A stretch of 36,157 nucleotides of DNA, taken from NCBI GenBank assembly GCA_002478765.1, contig DLQO01000011.1, forward strand, positions 13,639 through 49,795. The letters are read 5' to 3'. The position numbers and the translations under genes are program-made. Below are positions 8,439 through 16,740 of the stretch, piece after piece. The notes under the pieces were generated by a model. It did no database searches and was not told the DNA's origin. It worked only from the letters and a program-made list of their open reading frames with translations. The DNA comes from Flavobacteriales bacterium UBA7430 (GTDB lineage Bacteria; Bacteroidota; Bacteroidia; Flavobacteriales; UBA7430). Numbering within the stretch: the stretch's first letter is position 1; every line of letters starts with the position of its first letter.

Positions 8439-10530
8439 CTTTCTTTTCTCTTAAGACAAAAGCATCTCGTACAAACTGCTTTGAAAGTGTCAAATAACTT
8501 TGAGCAAAATCTTTTGTCGGCTTGTTTTCGTTCATGGCGTAAACCGTTTCTTGAAAACTTTTCTCTAGAGAGAAATGTCCTTTTTCAGGATATTTCTCAT
8601 CAAAATCCTTGATAATACCTGCCTGTGTGTTGGTTTTCAAACCTTCAGAAACCAACAATGCTTTTGCTGTGTTTACCAATGCGGAATAGGTATGGTAAAT
8701 TGAATCTGAATAAGATGAACCCGCTAAGGCTTCTGTCGCTTCTGCCAATCGCTCTTCGGACTCCAGGAGTAAGGTTGCCACCAAATCTATCGTTACACCC
8801 GCACATTCACCCACACCAATTTCTGTTTTGAATGTCTCTTCGTGACCCCAGTCAATAAAATCACTGTCCACCAAATTGTCCGTAGATGCAAGGCTCTTTA
8901 GCAACTCATAGAAATAAGGCTTCCCTTGTCTTTGGTAATAATCGATGTGGTACTCTCCATCGTTGGAATGTGCTTCATAATCGTTCAAAATCGTCTTTAA
9001 AGCTTGAGGTGCTCTCTTACTCGGGATTTTCACAATTTTTTCTGAAACACGACCGGCTCCATCTCCAACAACTCCACCTCCTAAAAGAATTTGTGTTGCT
9101 GGTAAAATACCTTTCTTAACCTTGATCGCAGACCCATGAAATCCAATGGCAGCCATCGAGTGTTGACCGCAAGAATTCATACATCCACTGATTTTAATTT
9201 TTAAATTTTTGTTGTAAATGTAATCTGGGTAATCTTGTTTTAAGACCTCTTCTAAAGCTCCAGCAACTCCTGTACTGTTTGCAATTCCTAAATTACAAGT
9301 GTCCGTTCCAGGACACGCTGTTACATCATGCGTGCTGTCGGCTCCTGGCTCTGCAAAACCTAGCCCATCTAAAGCACTGTAGATTGCTTTTAAGTTGGCC
9401 TCAGGGACGAACTTAATCACAAAGCCTTGACCAATGGTGAATCGAATTTCATCTGATGCCAAGCGCTCAACGATCTTTGCTAAAGCACGAGCTTGAGTGG
9501 TCGTAAAGTCTCCTGTAAGAAGTCTCACGTTTACCGCGTAATAACCGTCTTGCTTTTGCGCAACTACATTACTCTTGAACCATTTATCGTAAGCATCTGC
9601 ATCCACATCCACATCAACCGTTTCGGTTAAAGATTCTGGTCTTTTTGTCTCTTCGTATGTGTCTGGGTCTATGTGAAAGGTCTGATACTTTAGAGATTTG
9701 CGCTCTAACTCCACCAATCTTTGAAACTCTTCAACACCTATCTTTTTCACCAAGTACTTCAAACGCGCCTTATTTCTTCGAGCTCTTTCACCGTGTTTAT
9801 CAAATACACGAACCAGGGCTTCACTGTAAGGAATGATCGCATCTTCCGGAAGGAAATCGTAAACCGACTGTGCCAAATAAGGTTGAGCACCCAAACCACC
9901 AGCGATAACCACTTTAAATCCACGTTGTTCTACACCATCAACGTTTCTTGTTTTAGCGATAAATCCTATATCGTGTATGAATGTATAAGCGCTGTCTTCT
10001 TCGTTGGAAGAAAATGCAATTTTCACCTTACGACCCATCTCTTGAGAAATCGGGTTTCTCAAAAAGAATTCAAACATAGCATGTGCGTATGGGCTTATGT
10101 CAAACGGTTCGTTTTTGTCTACTCCGGCCATAGCAGAAGCCGTAATATTTCTTACTGTGTTACCGCAAGCTTCTCTCAAGGTAACGTCATCTTTTTCTAA
10201 GTCGGCCCACAATTGTGGCGTTCGGTCCAAACTAACATAGTGAATTTGAATATCCTGACGCGTAGTAATGTGAAGCTTCCCTGTTGAATATTCATCCGCT
10301 ACATCTGCAATTCTTCGGAGTTGATTGACCTTTGTCTTTCCATAAGGCAGCTTGATCCGAATCATTTGTACACCAGATTGTCTCTGTCCATAAACCCCTC
10401 TTGCCAATCGAAGGCTTCTAAACTTATCTTCGTCTAACTTACCATCTTTGAACAGGTGAATCTTTCTCTCCAATTCAATAATATCCTTTTCTACTACAGG
10501 ATTTTCAATTTCGGTTCTAAAACTTTGCAT
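8419..10530 (-). CDS. sir: Ferredoxin-type sulfite/nitrite reductase with C-terminal HEPN domain
   Basis: Reduces sulfite (or nitrite) by six electrons at a siroheme-[4Fe-4S] centre. The 703-residue protein has the two-repeat ferrite-reductase fold; CPGTDTC (Cys406, Cys412) and SGCMNSCGQH (Cys450, Cys454) supply the cluster and siroheme ligands. About residues 575-695 form an extra all-helical segment resembling a HEPN domain, absent from ordinary NirA/Sir. The company of cysH, cysM and cobA, and a Cys-codon attenuator in its leader, favour sulfite as substrate. ATG at 10528-10530 lies 30 bases after the attenuator terminator. Expression is probably controlled by Cys-tRNA supply. Confidence 0.9.
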   Translation of the reverse strand: MQSFRTEIENPVVEKDIIELERKIHLFKDGKLDEDKFRSLRLARGVYGQRQSGVQMIRIKLPYGKTKVNQLRRIADVADEYSTGKLHITTRQDIQIHYVSLDRTPQLWADLEKDDVTLREACGNTVRNITASAMAGVDKNEPFDISPYAHAMFEFFLRNPISQEMGRKVKIAFSSNEEDSAYTFIHDIGFIAKTRNVDGVEQRGFKVVIAGGLGAQPYLAQSVYDFLPEDAIIPYSEALVRVFDKHGERARRNKARLKYLVKKIGVEEFQRLVELERKSLKYQTFHIDPDTYEETKRPESLTETVDVDVDADAYDKWFKSNVVAQKQDGYYAVNVRLLTGDFTTTQARALAKIVERLASDEIRFTIGQGFVIKFVPEANLKAIYSALDGLGFAEPGADSTHDVTACPGTDTCNLGIANSTGVAGALEEVLKQDYPDYIYNKNLKIKISGCMNSCGQHSMAAIGFHGSAIKVKKGILPATQILLGGGVVGDGAGRVSEKIVKIPSKRAPQALKTILNDYEAHSNDGEYHIDYYQRQGKPYFYELLKSLASTDNLVDSDFIDWGHEETFKTEIGVGECAGVTIDLVATLLLESEERLAEATEALAGSSYSDSIYHTYSALVNTAKALLVSEGLKTNTQAGIIKDFDEKYPEKGHFSLEKSFQETVYAMNENKPTKDFAQSYLTLSKQFVRDAFVLREKKDEQSSN

Positions 10531-10560
10531 GCTAATTAGGGGTTTAGTGTTTTTTGGTAT

Positions 10561-10590
10561 AAAAAAAACCTTTCGATGAGGAAAGGCTTT
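10561..10590 (-). terminator. Attenuator terminator in the sir operon leader
   Basis: On the minus strand CCTTTC (10586-10581), loop CTCATC, GAAAGG (10574-10569), then eight T. A G-U and A-U extension (AAAG with TTTT) lengthens the stem. It lies between the Cys-rich leader ORF and the sir ATG, so it must be read through for the operon to be expressed. The first arm, CCTTTC, is also the partner of a GAAAGG copy inside the leader ORF. Confidence 0.85.
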
Positions 10591-10638
10591 GTATATCTAT
10601 GATTCTGTTTCTGTCATGAAAATATATCTAACCTTTCG
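10581..10638 (-). promoter_or_regulatory. Predicted antiterminator hairpin of the cysteine attenuator
   Basis: GAAAGGTT within the last codons of the leader ORF (minus 10637-10630) can pair with AAGCCTTTC (10589-10581), the first arm of the terminator. The intervening bases extend the structure: TATAT with ATATA and ATGA with TCAT. This nested set and the terminator hairpin exclude each other. A ribosome stalled at the Cys codons leaves GAAAGGTT free, so the antiterminator forms. A ribosome reaching the TGA at 10614-10616 covers it, so the terminator forms. Confidence 0.75.
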
Positions 10639-10724
10639 TTTTGCGTACAACAACACATAACGTAACAAGCACAACAATTCATCATTGCGTTGTCTAGGTT
10701 AATGTATGTTGTTGATTTTTTCAT
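10614..10724 (-). CDS. Cys-rich leader peptide (36 aa) of the sir operon
   Basis: ATG at 10722-10724 opens a 36-codon ORF beginning MKKSTTYINLDNA and continuing MMNCCACYVMCCCTQ, with Cys at codons 17, 18, 20, 24, 25 and 26, all encoded TGT. The last codons contain the antiterminator strand GAAAGGTT, and the stop lies 24 bases before the terminator hairpin. This is the layout of amino-acid leader peptides such as those of trp or his operons, here reading cysteine supply in front of the operon that makes cysteine. It is too small to be called by length, and I know of no named family. Function is inferred from arrangement, not from homology. Confidence 0.82.
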   Translation of the reverse strand: MKKSTTYINLDNAMMNCCACYVMCCCTQNERLDIFS

Positions 10725-10753
10725 GCTGTTGGGTTGTATGTGTAATCGAGGGT

Positions 10754-10782
10754 TTGCTTTAATGATGATTCATTATTAGCAA
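10754..10782 (-). promoter_or_regulatory. Hairpin at the end of the first Cys-tail ORF
   Basis: On the minus strand TTGCT pairs with AGCAA and TAATGA with TCATTA, separated by a small bulge and a four-base loop. The first arm begins inside the last two Cys codons of the ORF ending at 10776. No T-run follows, so it is not an intrinsic terminator. A ribosome stalled at the Cys codons would melt it. Confidence 0.5.
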
Positions 10783-10865
10783 CAACAGCAGTTCTCTTGT
10801 GTGGAAACACAAGTTGATCTAGAAAGATCGTTAGATGGGGCTGAAAAAGTAATTTTATTTATCAC
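10776..10865 (-). CDS. Possible second leader ORF ending in four Cys codons
   Basis: The frame closes with codons TGC TGT TGT TGC followed by tandem TAA TAA. Reading back, the only usual start before the upstream stop is a GTG at 10863-10865, giving 29 residues: MINKITFSAPSN, then a middle with one Cys, then TQENCCCC. It lies about 30 bases after the predicted transcription start. A hairpin (CTTGTG with CACAAG) precedes the Cys codons. Four consecutive Cys codons before a double stop are very unlikely by chance, but the GTG start is weak and no ribosome-binding signal is evident. Confidence 0.5.
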   Translation of the reverse strand: MINKITFSAPSNDLSRSTCVSTQENCCCC

Positions 10866-10903
10866 TTTTAAGGTTTTTGTAAAGTATTGTTAAAAACTTT
10901 TCA

Positions 10904-10936
10904 CAAATATACACCCATAAACCTTTACAAAACAAA
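10904..10936 (-). promoter_or_regulatory. Promoter of the sir sulfur operon
   Basis: On the minus strand TTTG (10936-10933), 21 bases, then TATATTTG (10911-10904). The -7 octamer matches that of the metX leader promoter (TATATTTG) and the spacer is the same. Transcription should start near 10897, giving a leader of about 365 bases before sir that contains both Cys-rich ORFs and the attenuator. The rest of the gap, 10937-11092, is AT-rich and shows nothing else I can name. Confidence 0.75.
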
Positions 10937-11092
10937 CTATTTTTTGATTATTTTAAAATAAATCTTGCTCAATCCATGGAGCGAGACTCTTTCCCCAGAT
11001 GTTTCTGATGAGAACTCCCCTTTTTAACATCTATCAATCTAACTATGTTTATAATTTTCCCTATATTTAATACTTAATGTAATCCATGTGCG

Positions 11093-13627
11093 ATGAAATA
11101 TTTATGGTTGATGATGGTGCTCTCATGTCCTTTAAGCGCCCAAATTTATGATGATTTCTCCGATGGAGATTTTAATAACGACCCGGTTTGGTTCGGCTTG
11201 GAATCAAGCTTTGAGGTAGATGATGAAAATAGGTTGCATTTAAATGCACCCAGAGAAAGTGGAGCATCCTACATCTGCACAAAGTCTAATCTCTTGGACA
11301 ATCCCACATGGATGATGGAGCTCAAATTAGAATTCAACCCGTCCTCATCAAACTATGTAGACTGGTATCTAATGGCCACAGATTCGGTGTTGAAAAACTC
11401 AACGAAAGGATATTTTATTCGAGTTGGTGGGGCATCAGATGAGGTTTCACTCTACCGAAAACTCAACGGCGAAAATACTAAAATCATCGATGGCTTGGAC
11501 AAACGCATCGACACAAGCCCGGTTCATCTCAGGTTAAAAGTTACGAAATCTAACACCGGAGACTGGAGTTTGTGGTTCGATGGCTTGGATGGAAACGACT
11601 GGATTTTAGAGGGGCGTACTAAAGATCTTGAAGTTAGAGAAACGAAGTATACCGGGGTCCATTGTGTTTACACAGCGACACGAAGTAATCGGTTTTATTT
11701 TGATGACTTTTCCATCGATGGCACGCCTATGATCGACCGTATTCCACCGAAAATAATCACTTCATCCATTTCAAAAAAGAATGCAATTCAACTACTTTTT
11801 GATTCGGAAGATTTAAGCCTCCCCCCTTTGAATCACTTCGAGCTACTACCCCAGTCAAGACCTCCCATCACGATATATCAAGACGGCGCTTCTTTAGAAC
11901 TCATTTTTGAAGATCCACTTCCAATTAATGACTCTTTTCAACTCAGAGTTTCCGGCTTGTCGGACACCTTAAGGAATACCTCAACAGATACTCTTCTCAA
12001 CTTTTACATGCAACAACATGAACAATTCGATATCGTCATAAACGAAATCATGATGAAGCCTGAGCCTGAAGTTCAATTGCCAAAAGTTGAATATGTTGAA
12101 CTTCTCAATCGAGCTAACTACCCGATTACACTTAAAGGGTGGCAATTAAAAACGAACAACAATCTACGTACAATCCCAGAAGTCACTATTGATTCTAACA
12201 AATACCTGCTGCTTACGAATCCAGATAATTTAAGTGCTTTTAGCAACGTCATAACGCAGTCCCTTACCCCATGGACTAACTTAAGTAATACTGAAGGATA
12301 TCTTGGGCTTTTGGATGACAATGATGAAGTAATACACGAAGTTCATTACCATAAATCTTGGCTTAAAAACACCAATAAAGAGCTTGGGGGATGGGCTCTA
12401 GAGATGGTTGATTCCGAGCATTATTGTGCCGGTAAAAACAATTGGGGAGCCTCAAACAATCAATTTGGAGGGACGCCAGGTTTGCCAAACAGTATCGCAG
12501 AAACTAAATCAGCTTCCGGCAGTGTGCATCTTGAATCGATAGAAACCATTGAGCTCGATGAAATACGAATAACCTGGTCAGAAAATGTCTACGACTCACT
12601 CATATTAAAAATCGATTCCACTTTATTTTACCCGCCCCTACCGGTCCAGAACATACAACATCGTCAAAACAAAACATTCATTGAATTTAAAACCGACTTG
12701 GAGGCTGGCAGAAAATACTTCTTTCAGGTAAAAAACCTAAAAGACTGCTACAAAAATAACATCCAAGAATCGAAGCTTCAATTTATTAAGGGTGTTTGGC
12801 CTGAAAAAGGAGCGCTGTACCTGAATGAATTGTTGTTTAACCCCAAAGTGGGGGGGTATGATTATGTAGAAATTTACAATGCATCTGAGAATTACATCGA
12901 CTTATCCAAACTTTATATTGGGAATTACGACAGTCTTTTGAATGACATCACAAATACAGAGCGCATATGCATAGAGCCTGTCAACATTCCGCCTCACTCC
13001 TACTTGGCCTTGTGTGAAAACAGACCATGGATTGAATCTTATTACGAATCAAAAGCGAGCGCATTTTTTCTCGAAGTCAATGAGCTTCCGAACCTACCTG
13101 CTCAGAAAGGAAGTGTTGCGCTATGTAATTTAGCCTATGAAATCATTGACAAACACTCCTATCATGAGGACGATCATTTCTCTAGATTAGAAACCGTGAA
13201 GGGGGTCGCACTCGAAAGATTAAATCCGTACTCAAAAAAATGGTTCTCTGCATCTTCAACTGAAAATTACGGAACGCCCGGAAGAGAAAACTCTCAATTC
13301 ACATACACAAGCCCTAGCAAAACGAAGTTTGAAATCGACCCTGAGGTTTTTACACCCAACTTAGATGGTTTAGACGATTTTACAAACATCACGTTGGTGC
13401 CTTCTAAGCCCGTTAAGGCAAACATTCATATCTACAACAAAAAAGGCTTGAAGGTCCGGGAAGTTTGTCAATCGAAATTGATTACACAGAAAACCGTCTG
13501 GATTTGGAATGGATTGAACCAAGAAAAACTCGATTTACCCATGGGCATTTACATGGTTGTTGTTGAATTGTGGGGCTCGAAAGGCAAACCGGAGTACTTG
13601 AAACATCCCGTTGTGATACAGCACTAA
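11093..13627 (+). CDS. Secreted lamin-tail-domain protein with gliding-motility-type C-terminal domain
   Basis: An 844-residue exported protein with a short signal peptide (MKYLWLMMVLSCPLSAQ). The N-terminal 200 residues resemble a beta-jelly-roll, beginning YDDFSDGDFNNDPVW. Two lamin-tail-like domains follow: one starting near residue 310 (DIVINEIMMKP, YVELLNRANYPI) and one near 575 (LYLNELLFNPK, YVEIYNASENYIDL). The C-terminus has the CHU_C/FlgD-like pattern EVFTPNLDGLDDFTNI and PMGIYMVVVELWG, typical of cell-surface or type IX-secreted proteins of this phylum, although a classic conserved T9SS tail is not certain. Substrate and role are unknown. It is divergent from the sulfur operon and stands alone. 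Confidence 0.85.
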   Translation: MKYLWLMMVLSCPLSAQIYDDFSDGDFNNDPVWFGLESSFEVDDENRLHLNAPRESGASYICTKSNLLDNPTWMMELKLEFNPSSSNYVDWYLMATDSVLKNSTKGYFIRVGGASDEVSLYRKLNGENTKIIDGLDKRIDTSPVHLRLKVTKSNTGDWSLWFDGLDGNDWILEGRTKDLEVRETKYTGVHCVYTATRSNRFYFDDFSIDGTPMIDRIPPKIITSSISKKNAIQLLFDSEDLSLPPLNHFELLPQSRPPITIYQDGASLELIFEDPLPINDSFQLRVSGLSDTLRNTSTDTLLNFYMQQHEQFDIVINEIMMKPEPEVQLPKVEYVELLNRANYPITLKGWQLKTNNNLRTIPEVTIDSNKYLLLTNPDNLSAFSNVITQSLTPWTNLSNTEGYLGLLDDNDEVIHEVHYHKSWLKNTNKELGGWALEMVDSEHYCAGKNNWGASNNQFGGTPGLPNSIAETKSASGSVHLESIETIELDEIRITWSENVYDSLILKIDSTLFYPPLPVQNIQHRQNKTFIEFKTDLEAGRKYFFQVKNLKDCYKNNIQESKLQFIKGVWPEKGALYLNELLFNPKVGGYDYVEIYNASENYIDLSKLYIGNYDSLLNDITNTERICIEPVNIPPHSYLALCENRPWIESYYESKASAFFLEVNELPNLPAQKGSVALCNLAYEIIDKHSYHEDDHFSRLETVKGVALERLNPYSKKWFSASSTENYGTPGRENSQFTYTSPSKTKFEIDPEVFTPNLDGLDDFTNITLVPSKPVKANIHIYNKKGLKVREVCQSKLITQKTVWIWNGLNQEKLDLPMGIYMVVVELWGSKGKPEYLKHPVVIQH

Positions 13628-13654
13628 AAGCTGTAAAAAAAGAAAATAAAAAAA

Positions 13655-13754
13655 GGGCAAGCTACTTAAATCACAGTGCTCAACCCTCTACCCTTGCTGC
13701 GTTCCCGCCCTGGGGGAATTTGAGGGGAGCGACTTGTCTAAGACTTGCCCCGCG
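13655..13754 (-). ncRNA. ffs: Signal recognition particle RNA (small bacterial type)
   Basis: Minus-strand reading gives GGGGCAAGTCTTAG at the 5' end, which pairs with AGCTTGCCC at the 3' end. Near the apex is the SRP domain IV signature CAGGGCGGGAACGCAGCAAG with a GGAA tetraloop and asymmetric internal loop. Length is about 100 bases. A T-rich tract follows the 3' end. It binds Ffh in co-translational membrane targeting. Confidence 0.9.
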
Positions 13755-13762
13755 CAAAGATA
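13755..13762 (-). promoter_or_regulatory. -7 box of the SRP RNA gene
   Basis: TATCTTTG on the minus strand fits TAnnTTTG and lies directly before the GGGGCAAG 5' end of the RNA. No good -33 TTG is seen at the usual distance. Confidence 0.55.
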
Positions 13763-13822
13763 CGATTCTTTGGATTTTGAACTGCCTAAACTTTGGAAAT
13801 TTTACGTGCAGATTGAAGCCAC

Positions 13823-13856
13823 AAAAAATCCCTTTTCCAAATCGGAAAAGGGATTG
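13823..13856 (-). terminator. Terminator after glyS
   Basis: A perfect hairpin, AATCCCTTTTCC with GGAAAAGGGATT around a short loop, is followed on the minus strand by six T. It lies 25 bases beyond the glyS stop. Confidence 0.88.
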
Positions 13857-13879
13857 TACAAATCATGTCTATAATAAAC

Positions 13880-15421
13880 TTAGCACTTTGCTAAATTGTG
13901 ACGTATACTTACGGAACGATCTATAATGTCTCGAACATCATCTATAGAAACCCGCTCTTGCTCCATGCTGTCTCTATGGCGTATCGTGACGCAATTGTCA
14001 TTGATCGTTTCGTTATCAACCGTTACACAAAATGGCGTTCCATTTGCATCTTGTCGGCGGTAACGACGACCGATCGAATCTTTTTCCTCAATCACGCAAT
14101 TGAATTCCAATTTCAATTGGTCGTATACTTTTCGAGCCAATTCTGGGAGTCCATCCTTTTTGGTTAGAGGTAATATAGCTGCTTTTACAGGAGCCAAAAC
14201 TGGAGGTAAAGCCAACACGACTCTTGTGTCGTTGTCTCCTATATTTTCTTCGCGGTATGCATTACACATGGTCAACAGGAACATGCGGTCAACACCTATT
14301 GAAGTTTCAACCACGAAAGGGGTGTAACTTTCATTGATTTCAGGATCGAAATATTGAACTTTTCTACCCGAATATTCTTGATGCGCTTTTAAATCAAAGT
14401 CGGTACGTGAGTGTATTCCTTCTACTTCTTTAAAACCAAATGGGAATTGATATTCTATGTCGGCAGCGGCATTGGCATAATGCGCCAATTTCTCATGGTC
14501 GTGAAAACGATATTTATCTGCATCTACTCCGAGAGATAAATGCCACTTCTGACGAGCTTCTTTCCAATACTCATACCATTTCATTTCTTCCCCTGGGCGG
14601 ACAAAAAATTGCATTTCCATTTGCTCAAACTCACGCATTCGGAAAATGAACTGTCGAGCAACAATCTCATTTCGGAAAGCTTTACCAATTTGTGCAATTC
14701 CAAAAGGCACTTTCATTCGTGCTGTTTTCTGAACATTCAAAAAGTTCACGAAAATACCTTGGGCCGTTTCAGGTCTTAACCACAAGTCGCTAGAGCCTTC
14801 GGCAGTAGCGCCCATTTTAGTTCCAAACATCAAATTAAACTGGCGCACATCGGTCCAATTCGAAGTACCCGAAATCGGACATTTAATTTCCAACTCCTCA
14901 ATGAGGGCTTTCACGTCTTCTAAATCCTCTTTCTCAAGACTTCCATTCAGACGCTTTGAAATCGCTGACATCTTCTCTTTATAGCCCAACACACGTGGAT
15001 TGGTTTCCAAAAACTGAGCTTGATCAAAGGCTTCGCCAAAACGTTTAGCCGCCTTCTTAACCTCTTTGGTAATTTTACCCTCAATTTTAGCAATATAGTC
15101 TTCCACCAAAACATCGGCTCTATAACGTTTCTTTGAATCTTTGTTATCGATTAAGGGGTCGTTAAATGCATCTACGTGTCCTGAGGCTTTCCATATGGTT
15201 GGATGCATGAAAATTGCGGAATCTATCCCTACAATATTTTCATTCATCTTTACCATAGAAGCCCACCAATATTCTTTGATGTTTTTCTTCAGCTCTGAGC
15301 CGTTTGACCCGTAATCATAAACTGCCGCTAAACCGTCGTAAAGTTCGCTGGATTGAAAAACATATCCGTACTCCTTAGAGTGCGCTATAACTTTCTTGAA
15401 AATGTCTTCTTTATTTGCCAT
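13880..15421 (-). CDS. glyS: Glycine--tRNA ligase (dimeric class II type)
   Basis: Charges tRNA-Gly with glycine. From the chosen start MANKEDIFKKVIAHSKEYG the protein has 513 residues, normal for the homodimeric eukaryote/archaea-like type. Motifs include YDYGSNGSELKKNIKEYWW, the motif-2 region GKAFRNEIVARQF, RPETAQGIFVNF, and a C-terminal anticodon-binding domain. An in-frame start 31 codons upstream is possible, but the -7 box TACTTTTG at 15427-15434 lies between the two starts, so transcription would begin at or just before the chosen ATG. That also implies a leaderless or nearly leaderless mRNA. Confidence 0.95.
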   Translation of the reverse strand: MANKEDIFKKVIAHSKEYGYVFQSSELYDGLAAVYDYGSNGSELKKNIKEYWWASMVKMNENIVGIDSAIFMHPTIWKASGHVDAFNDPLIDNKDSKKRYRADVLVEDYIAKIEGKITKEVKKAAKRFGEAFDQAQFLETNPRVLGYKEKMSAISKRLNGSLEKEDLEDVKALIEELEIKCPISGTSNWTDVRQFNLMFGTKMGATAEGSSDLWLRPETAQGIFVNFLNVQKTARMKVPFGIAQIGKAFRNEIVARQFIFRMREFEQMEMQFFVRPGEEMKWYEYWKEARQKWHLSLGVDADKYRFHDHEKLAHYANAAADIEYQFPFGFKEVEGIHSRTDFDLKAHQEYSGRKVQYFDPEINESYTPFVVETSIGVDRMFLLTMCNAYREENIGDNDTRVVLALPPVLAPVKAAILPLTKKDGLPELARKVYDQLKLEFNCVIEEKDSIGRRYRRQDANGTPFCVTVDNETINDNCVTIRHRDSMEQERVSIDDVRDIIDRSVSIRHNLAKC

Positions 15422-15426
15422 AGCTG

Positions 15427-15434
15427 CAAAAGTA
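15427..15434 (-). promoter_or_regulatory. -7 box of glyS
   Basis: TACTTTTG on the minus strand ends five bases before the glyS ATG, so the transcript is expected to have almost no 5' leader. It decides the start at 15421. Confidence 0.6.
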
Positions 15435-15538
15435 ATAAATAGTATGATATGACCGAGAAGGGATTGGGTAAGTTCGTCGATTAACACGAGCCCTTGAATG
15501 AATTTATAACCCAAACGAGTGAGACCGAGAGAAAATGA

Positions 15539-16513
15539 TTACTTCTTTCGGTCAATCACATATTTTATAAGTGCATGTAATGAGTTTTTTGCCACGGAGT
15601 TTGGCATGTCAGAGATGATTTCTAGCGCCTTGGCTTGATAAGTGTACATCTTTTTTTCGGCGTACTTTAACCCCCCACTTTGACGAACGAAATCAATAAC
15701 TTCGTTAACTTTTTTAGGATTGTTGTGGTGTCTTTTAATGATCCTGATGATCTCTCTACGTTTTGATGAGCCGCATTGCTGAAGAGCAAAAATAAGAGGT
15801 AAGGTCATTTTCTGTTCCTTAATATCGATGCCTACCGGTTTTCCAATGAAGCCCTGTTTGTGATAATCAAAAAGGTCATCTTTAATTTGAAAAGCAACGC
15901 CAATAGCTTCGCCAAAAGCCCACATTTTATTGACCAAATCATCATCTTTTGTGACCGACGAACAGCCCACGGCACAACAAGCGGCAATTAAGGAAGCCGT
16001 CTTCTTTCGGATGATTTCGTAATACACCTCTTCAACAATGTCAAGACGACGTGCTTTTTCGATTTGCAGCAACTCCCCTTCACTCATTTCCTCAACAGCA
16101 CGTGAAGTCAATTTCAATAGGTGAAAATCATCATTTTTTACAGCCAACAATAAACCCTTAGAAAGTAAAAAATCACCAACAAGAACGGCAATCTTATTTT
16201 TCCACAAAGCATTGACAGAAAAAAAACCGCGTCGCATGTTTGCGTCATCAACCACATCATCGTGAACCAAAGTCGCTGTGTGCAGCAACTCAATCATCGA
16301 TGCTCCTCGAAAGGTACTTTCATTTACTTCTCCACATAGTTTTGCAGAAAGAAAAACAAACATCGGACGCATTTGCTTCCCTTTTCGCTTGACAATATAA
16401 TTGGTAACCTTATCCAGCAAGGGGACTTTACTCGCCATGGAGATTTTGAACTTAGACTCGAACGAGTCCATTTCATCTTGAATGGGTGCCTTTATTTGAT
16501 CGATAATGGACAT
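15539..16513 (-). CDS. Polyprenyl diphosphate synthase (octaprenyl/heptaprenyl type)
   Basis: Chain-elongating prenyltransferase that condenses isopentenyl diphosphate with allylic diphosphates, probably for the menaquinone side chain. The 324-residue protein has the first Asp-rich motif in LVHDDVVDDANMRRG, the GKQMRPMFVFLSAKL substrate segment, and the second Asp-rich motif QIKDDLFDY. The ATG at 16513 is preferred because the TTG three codons earlier lies within the -7 box TAAATTTG (16520-16527). It is the only prenyl synthase in view; product length cannot be told. It ends 118 bases upstream of the glyS start on the same strand. Confidence 0.9.
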   Translation of the reverse strand: MSIIDQIKAPIQDEMDSFESKFKISMASKVPLLDKVTNYIVKRKGKQMRPMFVFLSAKLCGEVNESTFRGASMIELLHTATLVHDDVVDDANMRRGFFSVNALWKNKIAVLVGDFLLSKGLLLAVKNDDFHLLKLTSRAVEEMSEGELLQIEKARRLDIVEEVYYEIIRKKTASLIAACCAVGCSSVTKDDDLVNKMWAFGEAIGVAFQIKDDLFDYHKQGFIGKPVGIDIKEQKMTLPLIFALQQCGSSKRREIIRIIKRHHNNPKKVNEVIDFVRQSGGLKYAEKKMYTYQAKALEIISDMPNSVAKNSLHALIKYVIDRKK

Positions 16514-16519
16514 GGATTG

Positions 16520-16527
16520 CAAATTTA
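16520..16527 (-). promoter_or_regulatory. -7 box of the polyprenyl synthase gene
   Basis: TAAATTTG on the minus strand, ending six bases before the ATG at 16513; fits TAnnTTTG. Confidence 0.55.
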
Positions 16528-16740
16528 CTAAATAATGTTCTTTTGATTCTGTATTAGGCAGTCAATAATAACCCGGGTATGAATAAAAATTAATATTCGC
16601 AACGCAAACAACTCTCTCAATCTTTTAATCTCGAGCTATTAACTGTTTATGTGTGAAAACAAATATGTGTTTGGAGTGTATAAACATTTCTAACCTTTTA
16701 ATTCGACCTAATTGAGATTTCTAAATTTTATAACACTTGA

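Noticed and set aside
9721..10200. 159-codon plus-strand ORF antisense to sir
   Set aside because: It lies wholly inside the well-supported sulfite reductase gene, shows no recognisable domain and has the composition of a shadow frame.
15422..15514. 31-codon N-terminal extension of glycyl-tRNA synthetase
   Set aside because: The extension overlaps the predicted -7 box and is not part of the family's conserved N-terminus.
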